Below are positions 58,920-64,000 of a stretch of 64,000 nt of DNA, in pieces. Positions within the stretch are counted from its first letter, which is position 1. Each line of letters begins with the position of its first letter. Source of the stretch: an uncultured Piscinibacter sp. (lineage in GTDB: Bacteria; Pseudomonadota; Gammaproteobacteria; Burkholderiales; Burkholderiaceae_C); assembly GCF_937952055.1 (NCBI RefSeq), contig NZ_CALFYO010000033.1, positions 124,001 through 188,000 of the forward strand, read 5' to 3'. The notes below the pieces were generated by a model, which did no database searches, was not told where the DNA came from, and saw only the letters and a list, made by a program, of their open reading frames with translations. Made by a program: the position numbers and the translations under genes.

Positions 58920-59695
58920 ACCCGCTCGCATTGCTCGGCGCGCGCTCGCTGCGGGTGCTGCGGTCGTTCGGCCACGCTGCATTCTTCTTCCTCGACCTGC
59001 TGCGCGCCATACCGGTCTCGCTGCGTCGCTTCAACCTGGTGGTGGTGCAGGTGCACGCGCTGGGCAATCTGTCGCTGGTGATCATCCTGGCCTCCGGGCT
59101 GTCGGTGGGTTTCGTGCTGGCGCTGCAGATGTACTATGCGCTGGTCACCTATGGCGCGACCGAGTCGCTCGGCCTGATCGTCAACCTGGCGCTGGTGCGT
59201 GAACTCGGCCCGGTGGTCACCGCGCTGCTCTTCGCCGGCCGCGCCGGCACTTCGCTGACGGCCGAAATCGGCCTGATGAAAGCCGGCGAGCAACTCGCCG
59301 CCATGGAGATGATGGCGATCGATCCGAAGGAGCGCGTGCTCGCGCCGCGCTTCCTTGCCGGCATGTTCTCGATGCCTGTGCTCGCGATCCTCTTCTCGGC
59401 AATCGGCATTCTCGGCGCCTACGTCGTTGCGGTGCTGTTGATCGGGGTGGACGAGGGCAACTTCTGGTCGATCATGCAAGACAAGGTCGACGTCTGGCGC
59501 GACGTCGGCAACGGCATCGTGAAGAGCGCAGTGTTCGGCGTGATCTGCACCTTCGTCGCGCTCTACCAGGGCCACGAGACCGACGCCACGCCCGAAGGTG
59601 TGGCTTACGCCACCACGCGCACCGTGGTGATCTCGTCGCTGGCAGTGCTGGGCATGGACTTCATCCTCACGGCGCTGATGTTCTCGACGCCGTAG
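58916..59695 (+). CDS. mlaE: phospholipid ABC transporter permease
   Basis: 259 residues, MlaE family, five to six membrane segments. Family motif LALVRELGPVVTALLFAGRAGTSLTAEIGLMKAGEQLAAMEMMAIDP (positions about 97-143) includes the conserved coupling region; the last segments are FSMPVLAILFSAIGILGAYVV and VISSLAVLGMDFILTALMF. Forms the inner-membrane core with MlaF, MlaB and MlaD. ATG overlaps the mlaF stop; mlaD starts 20 bp after. Confidence 0.94.
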   Translation: MNPLALLGARSLRVLRSFGHAAFFFLDLLRAIPVSLRRFNLVVVQVHALGNLSLVIILASGLSVGFVLALQMYYALVTYGATESLGLIVNLALVRELGPVVTALLFAGRAGTSLTAEIGLMKAGEQLAAMEMMAIDPKERVLAPRFLAGMFSMPVLAILFSAIGILGAYVVAVLLIGVDEGNFWSIMQDKVDVWRDVGNGIVKSAVFGVICTFVALYQGHETDATPEGVAYATTRTVVISSLAVLGMDFILTALMFSTP

Positions 59696-59715
59696 ACTGA
59701 AAAGGAAAGCGCAAG

Positions 59716-60201
59716 ATGGGCAAGAAGGGCATCGAAACCCTGGTGGGGCTTTTCGTGTTGCTGGGCATGCTGGGGCTGCTGTTCCTCGCGTTGAAGGCCG
59801 CCAACCTCACCAGCTTCGGCGGCGGCGACACCTATGCGGTGACTGCCAAGTTCGACAACATCGGTGGCCTGAAGGCACGGGCGGCGGTGCGCAGCGCGGG
59901 CGTCACTGTCGGGCGCGTCGCCTCGATCACGCTGGACGCGAAGACCTACCAGGGCGTGGTGCGGCTGGAGATCGACCGCGGTGTGCAGTTTCCCAAGGAC
60001 TCTCAGGCGCGCATCCTCACCGCCGGCCTGCTCGGCGACCAATACATCGGCCTCGAGCCCGGCGCCGACGAGAAGAACCTGGTCGCCGGCGACACCATCA
60101 CGCAGACGCAGTCGGCCGTGGTGCTGGAAAGCCTGATCAGCCAGTTCCTGTTCAACAAGGCGGCCGATGCGGGATCGTCGGACGCGGGATCCAAGAAGTG
60201 A
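59716..60201 (+). CDS. mlaD: phospholipid-binding MCE-domain protein
   Basis: 161 residues. One N-terminal membrane anchor (TLVGLFVLLGMLGLLFLALKA) and one MCE domain (YAVTAKFDNIGGLKARAAVRSAGVTVGRV; ARILTAGLLGDQYIGLEPG). The domain forms a hexameric ring in the periplasm that passes phospholipids to MlaFEB. AAGGAAAG precedes the ATG. Its stop overlaps the mlaA start (GTGA). Confidence 0.94.
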   Translation: MGKKGIETLVGLFVLLGMLGLLFLALKAANLTSFGGGDTYAVTAKFDNIGGLKARAAVRSAGVTVGRVASITLDAKTYQGVVRLEIDRGVQFPKDSQARILTAGLLGDQYIGLEPGADEKNLVAGDTITQTQSAVVLESLISQFLFNKAADAGSSDAGSKK

Positions 60202-60956
60202 GACGTGCCCTGGCCCTTGCCACGCTGGTTTGCGCCGGCGCGCTGCTCGGCGGCTGCGCGACGCTGAACGACATTCGCGGTGGCCCCGGCGCGAAGCTCG
60301 ACCCGTGGGAGAGCTGGAATCGCAAGGTCTTCGCCTTCAACGAAGGCCTCGACGAGCATGTGCTCAAGCCCGTGGCCACGGTCTACTCGAACGTGGTGCC
60401 GGAACTGGTGCGGCGTGGCGTGGACAACTTCTTCGGCAACGTCGCCGATGCCTGGTCGGCGGTCAACAACCTCCTGCAGGGCAAGGCTACGGCCGGCGTC
60501 TACGACATCGTGCGCGTGGGCACGAACACCGTCTTCGGCCTGGGTGGCTTGCTCGACATCGCCACCGAGATGGGCGTGGAGAAGACGCGCGAGGACTTCG
60601 GACAGACCCTGGGCGCCTGGGGCGTGGGCACCGGCGCGTACATCGTCTGGCCGCTGTTCGGGCCGTCCAGCCTGCGCGACTCGGTCGCCCTGCCGCTGGA
60701 CATGGCGGCCTCGCCGGCCACCTTGTTCAACGATGGCGCCTCGCGCTACAGCCTGTCGGTGCTGCAAGTGGTCAACACGCGCGCCAACCTGCTCGGCGCG
60801 ACGCGCGTGCTCGATGACATCGCGCTCGACAAGTACAACTTCGTTCGCGATGCGTACCTGCAACGCAGGGGCAGCCTGGTGTTCGACGGCTACGAGCCGC
60901 CGCCGGAGGATCCGAGCGCAGCCGAGGAGCCGGCCTCCGCTCCGGCGGCCAAGTGA
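60198..60956 (+). CDS. mlaA: phospholipid-removing outer-membrane lipoprotein (VacJ)
   Basis: 252 residues from a GTG at 60198 overlapping the mlaD stop. Signal peptide with lipobox LLGGC (Cys20). The MlaA core is clear: DPWESWNRKVFAFNEGLDEHVLKPVA, NVADAWSAVNNLLQGK, the helical-hairpin stretch and LGAWGVGTGAYIVWPLFGPSSLRDSVALPLD. It removes misplaced phospholipids from the outer leaflet and hands them to MlaC. The acidic Pro-rich tail (PPPEDPSAAEEPASAPAAK) is variable. 109 bp separate it from mlaC. Confidence 0.95.
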   Translation: MRRALALATLVCAGALLGGCATLNDIRGGPGAKLDPWESWNRKVFAFNEGLDEHVLKPVATVYSNVVPELVRRGVDNFFGNVADAWSAVNNLLQGKATAGVYDIVRVGTNTVFGLGGLLDIATEMGVEKTREDFGQTLGAWGVGTGAYIVWPLFGPSSLRDSVALPLDMAASPATLFNDGASRYSLSVLQVVNTRANLLGATRVLDDIALDKYNFVRDAYLQRRGSLVFDGYEPPPEDPSAAEEPASAPAAK

Positions 60957-61065
60957 ACCGTGGCCGGCCCGGACACGTTAAGCAACAGTAAGGCACTGAA
61001 CCAAGCAGCCCGGGAAGGCTCTCAGCACCGAGGATGCCTTGCGGCGCCAACGAAAGGAAGAAGAC

Positions 61066-61701
61066 ATGCTCTCGAAACGAATCACGGCCTGGATGACCTC
61101 TTTCGCGCTGGTTTTCGGACTGGGCTCGGCGCTGGCTGCCGATGCGAGCAAGGCCCCCGACCAGCTGATCATGGAGGTCTCCACCGACGTGCTCGACGCG
61201 GTGAAGGCCGACAAGTCGATCCAGACCGGGGACGTGCAGAAGATCATCCTGCTGGTCGACGCGAAGGTCATGCCCCACGTGAACTTCCAGCGCATGACGG
61301 CGTCGGCGGTGGGCCGCTACTGGCGTCAGGCCACGCCGGAGCAAAGGCAGCGCCTGCAGGAGGAGTTCAAGATCCTGCTCGTGCGCACCTATTCCGGCGC
61401 GCTGTCGCAGGTGAAGGACCAGACCGTCCAGCTCAAGCCGATGCGCGCCAGCGCCGACGACAAGGACGTGGTGGTGCGCACCGAGGTGCGCGGCAAGGGC
61501 GACCCGATCCAACTCGACTACCGCCTCGAGAAGAAGGACGAGGGCTGGAAGATCTACGACGTCAACGTGCTCGGCGTGTGGCTGGTGCAGAACTACACCA
61601 GCAGCTTCGCCCAGGAAATCGGCGCCAACGGCATCGACGGCCTGATCGCCAAGCTGGCCGAGCGCAACAAGGCGGCTGCCGGCGGCGGCACCAAGTCCTG
61701 A
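61066..61701 (+). CDS. mlaC: periplasmic phospholipid-binding protein
   Basis: 211 residues from ATG 61066 with AAAGGAAG upstream; a frame extension to 61039 is less likely. Signal peptide ends GSALAA. MlaC (Tol-tolerance family) motifs: APDQLIMEVSTDVLDAVK, FQRMTASAVGRYWRQATPEQRQRLQEEFKILLVRTYSGAL and WKIYDVNVLGVWLVQNYTSSFAQEI. It shuttles phospholipids between MlaA and MlaFEDB across the periplasm. The order mlaA-mlaC-mlaB is the betaproteobacterial one. Confidence 0.94.
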   Translation: MLSKRITAWMTSFALVFGLGSALAADASKAPDQLIMEVSTDVLDAVKADKSIQTGDVQKIILLVDAKVMPHVNFQRMTASAVGRYWRQATPEQRQRLQEEFKILLVRTYSGALSQVKDQTVQLKPMRASADDKDVVVRTEVRGKGDPIQLDYRLEKKDEGWKIYDVNVLGVWLVQNYTSSFAQEIGANGIDGLIAKLAERNKAAAGGGTKS

Positions 61702-61712
61702 GGCGTCGTGCG

Positions 61713-61997
61713 ATGCTGCTGCTGCCCGCCACCATCACGCTGCACGACTCGCGCGACACGCTGCGCCTGCTCTCCCAGGCGCTGCGCGGCGAGCAAGACG
61801 GCGAGGTGATCGTCGATGCGGGGCCGCTGCAGCAGTTCGACACGTCGGCGCTGGCGGTGCTGCTCGAGTGCCGTCGGCTCGCACAAGCCTTCGGCCGTCC
61901 GTTCAGCGTGCGCAACGCGCCACAGAAGCTTGCGGCGCTGGCGGACCTCTACGGCGTCGGCGAACTGCTGCTCACGCCCGAGTCGGGCGCGGCCTGA
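61713..61997 (+). CDS. mlaB: STAS-domain protein of the Mla transporter
   Basis: 94 residues. STAS domain with FDTSALAVLLECRRLAQAFGRPFSVRNAP, the Thr/Ser of DTSALAVL being the usual functional position. It binds MlaF and stabilises the complex in the cytoplasm. It starts 11 bp after mlaC. The last 26 bp overlap the 3' end of msrQ on the opposite strand. Confidence 0.85.
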   Translation: MLLLPATITLHDSRDTLRLLSQALRGEQDGEVIVDAGPLQQFDTSALAVLLECRRLAQAFGRPFSVRNAPQKLAALADLYGVGELLLTPESGAA

Positions 61998-62628
61998 GCC
62001 GCAGCACGCGCCAGCCGAGCAGCAGCGCGATCACAGCGGCGTAGACCGCCACCTCGGCGAAGTCGTTCTTGCCGGCGCGCATCCAGAAGAAATGCAGCAG
62101 CGCGAGCAGCGCGATGGCGTAGACGGCGCGGTGCAGCACCTGCCAGCGCGGTGCGCCCAACGCCTTGATCGCTCGATTGAACGAGGTGGCCGCCAGCGGC
62201 ACCAGCAGCAGCAGTGCGAGGAAGCCGACCAGCGCGAACGGCCGCTTGGGAATGTCGCGCGCGATGGCCGCGGCGTCGAAGCCCATGTCCAGCCACGCGT
62301 AGGCGAGGAAGTGCAGGACGGCGTAGAAGAACACGAACAGGCCGAGCATGCGGCGAAATCGCGCCAGCGCGGGTTGCTTCGTCCATTGCCGCAGCGGCGT
62401 CACCGCGAGCACCGTGCAGAGGAATCGCAGCGTCCAGTCACCGGTGGCACGGATCAAGGCCTCGGCCGGATTGGCGCCCAGGCGGCTCGCCAATGCAGCG
62501 TAGAGCAACCACGCGAACGGCAGCAAGCAGGCCGCGAACAGCAGCGGCTTGGCCGCCGGGTGCAGCAGCGTCGGGCGCGCGGCCGGGCGACGGTCGGCGG
62601 CCGGCGGCGGGGACATCACGGCAGACAT
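61972..62628 (-). CDS. msrQ: haem-binding membrane subunit of MsrPQ
   Basis: 218 residues. Ferric-reductase-like membrane protein (YedZ) with about six segments (PLLFAACLLPFAWLLYAAL; MLGLFVFFYAVLHFLAYAWL; ALLALLHFFWMRAG). The His residues in FYAVLHFLAY, WQVLHRAVY and LALLHFFW are the probable b-haem ligands. It carries electrons from the respiratory chain to periplasmic MsrP. It starts 4 bp after the msrP stop. Its 3' end overlaps mlaB by 26 bp. Confidence 0.92.
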   Translation of the reverse strand: MSAVMSPPPAADRRPAARPTLLHPAAKPLLFAACLLPFAWLLYAALASRLGANPAEALIRATGDWTLRFLCTVLAVTPLRQWTKQPALARFRRMLGLFVFFYAVLHFLAYAWLDMGFDAAAIARDIPKRPFALVGFLALLLLVPLAATSFNRAIKALGAPRWQVLHRAVYAIALLALLHFFWMRAGKNDFAEVAVYAAVIALLLGWRVLRLRPRPTRA

Positions 62629-62632
62629 GGCC

Positions 62633-63625
62633 TCAGTAGTTCTTCTTCAGATCCATGCCGGCGTAAAGCTGGCCGACCTGTGACTCGTAGCCATTGAACA
62701 TCAGCGTGGGGCGCTTCTTCTGGAACAGGCCGTCCTCGCCGATGCGGCGCTCGGTGGCTTGGCTCCAGCGTGGGTGGTCGACGGTCGGGTTCACGTTCGA
62801 GTAGAAGCCGTACTCCTGCGCGGCAGCCTTCACCCAGGCGGTGCGGGGCTCCTTCTCGACGAAGCGGATCTTCACGATCGACTTGCCGCTCTTGAAGCCG
62901 TACTTCCAGGGGATCACGGCGCGCACCGGTGCGCCGTTCTGGTTGGGCAGCACCTCGCCGTAAAGGCCGAAGCACAGCAAGGTCAACGGGTGCATCGCCT
63001 CGTCCATGCGAAGGCCCTCGACGTAAGGCCAGTCGAGCACCGTCGAGCGCAGGCCCGGCATCTGCGCGCGTTCGGCCAGGGTTACGAACTCGACGTACTT
63101 CGCGTTGCCCGTGGGCTCGACGCGCCGGATCAGTTCGGACAGCGAGTAACCGACCCAGGGGATCACCATCGACCAGCCCTCGACGCAACGCAGGCGGTAG
63201 ATGCGCTCTTCCATCGTCGTCAGCTTGAGCAGTTCATCGATGTCGTAGACCTTGGGCTTCTTCACCTCGCCTTCGACGCTGACCGTCCAGGGGCGTGTCT
63301 TCAGCGTCCCGGCGGCACGCGCCGGGTCGGACTTGTCGGTGCCGAACTCGTAGAAGTTGTTGTAGCTCGTGACGTCGCCATAGGCGGTCGGCTTCTCCAT
63401 CGTCAGCGCACCGGCCACCGCGCTGCGCGCGCCGGTCAGCGCGGCGAGCCTGCCAGGACGCGCCGCCTGCGCGAGCGCGTCGCGGTTCGCCCAGCCGGCC
63501 AGCGCGAGGCCGGCAGCGCCGGCGGCGAAGCCCCGCAGCAAGGCGCGGCGCCCTTCGTAGACGGAGCGCGGGGTGATCTCGCTGGCGTGTGGATGCGTGA
63601 AGCCTCGGTCCTGAAGGTAATGCAT
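62633..63625 (-). CDS. msrP: periplasmic methionine sulfoxide reductase, molybdoenzyme subunit
   Basis: 330 residues. Twin-arginine signal EGRRALLRGFAAGAAGLALAG, with cleavage near ALAQA. Sulfite-oxidase fold; the molybdenum-coordinating Cys147 is in YRLRCVEGWSMVIPW. Other MsrP/YedY blocks are YNNFYEFGTDKSDP, NGAPVRAVIPWKYGFKS and the C-terminal FNGYESQVGQLYAGMDLKKNY. It repairs oxidised Met residues in periplasmic proteins with electrons from MsrQ. The start MHYLQDRGFTHP is usual. First gene of msrPQ. Confidence 0.95.
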   Translation of the reverse strand: MHYLQDRGFTHPHASEITPRSVYEGRRALLRGFAAGAAGLALAGWANRDALAQAARPGRLAALTGARSAVAGALTMEKPTAYGDVTSYNNFYEFGTDKSDPARAAGTLKTRPWTVSVEGEVKKPKVYDIDELLKLTTMEERIYRLRCVEGWSMVIPWVGYSLSELIRRVEPTGNAKYVEFVTLAERAQMPGLRSTVLDWPYVEGLRMDEAMHPLTLLCFGLYGEVLPNQNGAPVRAVIPWKYGFKSGKSIVKIRFVEKEPRTAWVKAAAQEYGFYSNVNPTVDHPRWSQATERRIGEDGLFQKKRPTLMFNGYESQVGQLYAGMDLKKNY

Positions 63626-63706
63626 GGTCGGTTCCTGCTCGTGGATTGGCGATGCCCGAAACTCGGTCGCCTGGGCCGGACGTGTCTTACAGCCCGAGCG
63701 CAGTGA

Positions 63707-64000
63707 TCAAATCACGTCGCCGAAGTCGGTGGGCTCGAACAGCCGCAGTGAACTCTTGGACACACGCTCGCGGAAGCTCTTGCGCGCGAACAGCTTCGCC
63801 TGCGCCTGCTCCGGCAGGTCCGTGATATTGAGGACGTTCTTGACGATCAGGGTGTCGATCACGTCCTCGAGCACGCGCACGAAGTCCGCGTCGAGCCGCG
63901 AAAAGTCCTCGCGCGCGTCCGAGTCGTTGCCCACGAAGGCCTGCACCTCGGGGTGCGCGTCGGGCAGGAACTCGCCGCCGTCGCTGCCGCTGCGGTGCAG
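63707..64000 (-). CDS. conserved hypothetical protein, 5' end outside the window
   Basis: The frame is open from the window edge to TGA-type stop at 63707 (98 codons visible). Visible text: LHRSGSDGGEFLPDAHPEVQAF, then DFVRVLEDVIDTLIVKNVLNITDLPEQAQAKLFARKSFRERV and a C-terminal LRLFEPTDFGDVI. It resembles a small betaproteobacterial family often mislabelled as tryptophan synthase beta-like; no enzymatic motif is present. Function unknown. The internal GTG at 63946 is not a good start because the similarity continues upstream. Confidence 0.65.
   Translation of the reverse strand: MHRSGSDGGEFLPDAHPEVQAFVGNDSDAREDFSRLDADFVRVLEDVIDTLIVKNVLNITDLPEQAQAKLFARKSFRERVSKSSLRLFEPTDFGDVI

Overview
The window is a chromosomal segment of a high-GC betaproteobacterium. 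Gene content and order point to Burkholderiales, probably the Rubrivivax/Leptothrix/Roseateles-like part of the order: a double-length UvrA, a murA-hisGDCBHAF block with short-form HisG, a TPR-lolB-ispE-tRNA-Gln-prs-rplY-pth block, mlaFEDACB, msrPQ and a PHA-granule-associated protein. This placement is inferred from family knowledge; no species is claimed. Coding density is very high. I see no insertion sequence, prophage, CRISPR array or rRNA, and one tRNA (Gln, UUG).

Layout. 1-3.2 kb: two secreted beta-propeller genes on the minus strand. One is a PQQ-type quinoprotein cut by the window edge; the other is a PKD+YVTN protein that seems to have lost its C-terminal part. They are separated by the only gene-poor stretch above 300 bp. 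3.35-9.1 kb: a 1911-residue tandem UvrA with four ABC ATPase modules. 9.0-23.6 kb: a carbohydrate island. zwf-hexR (minus) stand divergent to a polyol operon (ABC importer smoEFGK, a short-chain dehydrogenase, D-arabinitol 4-dehydrogenase, an AraC regulator, xylulokinase), followed by tal, pgi and a HAD phosphatase. Together they import sugar alcohols, oxidise them to ketoses, phosphorylate xylulose and feed the pentose-phosphate/Entner-Doudoroff hub controlled by HexR.

23.6-28.2 kb (minus): two tandem branched-chain-amino-acid-type binding proteins without a transporter, an M20 amidohydrolase and a DUF2817 (M14-like) hydrolase. 28.4-33.8 kb: a single-subunit molybdopterin oxidoreductase coupled to a lipoprotein metallopeptidase, then a PHA-system protein, acyl-CoA-binding protein and a wax-ester/DGAT-type acyltransferase, which suggests storage-lipid metabolism. 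33.8-38.3 kb: regulators (orphan OmpR-type response regulator, DeoR-type repressor with a symmetric operator shared with an MFS gene, TetR regulator next to a TPR protein).

38.4-50.9 kb: yadGH-type ABC exporter, a LapA-like protein plus Kef-type antiporter, then ibaG-murA-hisGDCBHAF, rsmD, coaD and a ferredoxin. 50.9-57.1 kb (minus): TPR-lolB-ispE-tRNA-Gln-prs-rplY, a clear intrinsic terminator, then pth and a DUF4124 protein. 57.1-62.0 kb: mutM and the phospholipid-transport operon mlaFEDACB. 62.0-64.0 kb (minus): msrPQ (periplasmic methionine sulfoxide repair) and a hypothetical gene cut by the window end.

The most useful second looks are the tandem UvrA with one degenerate zinc module, palindromic sites at zwf, at deoR/MFS and upstream of the orphan response regulator, hairpins behind two binding-protein genes and between ibaG and murA, SD-less genes with a -10-like hexamer right before the start codon, and the split of the usual mla-yadGH-ibaG-murA-his gene order. 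I did not find a clear-cut unknown multi-gene system; the candidates are listed with their limits.
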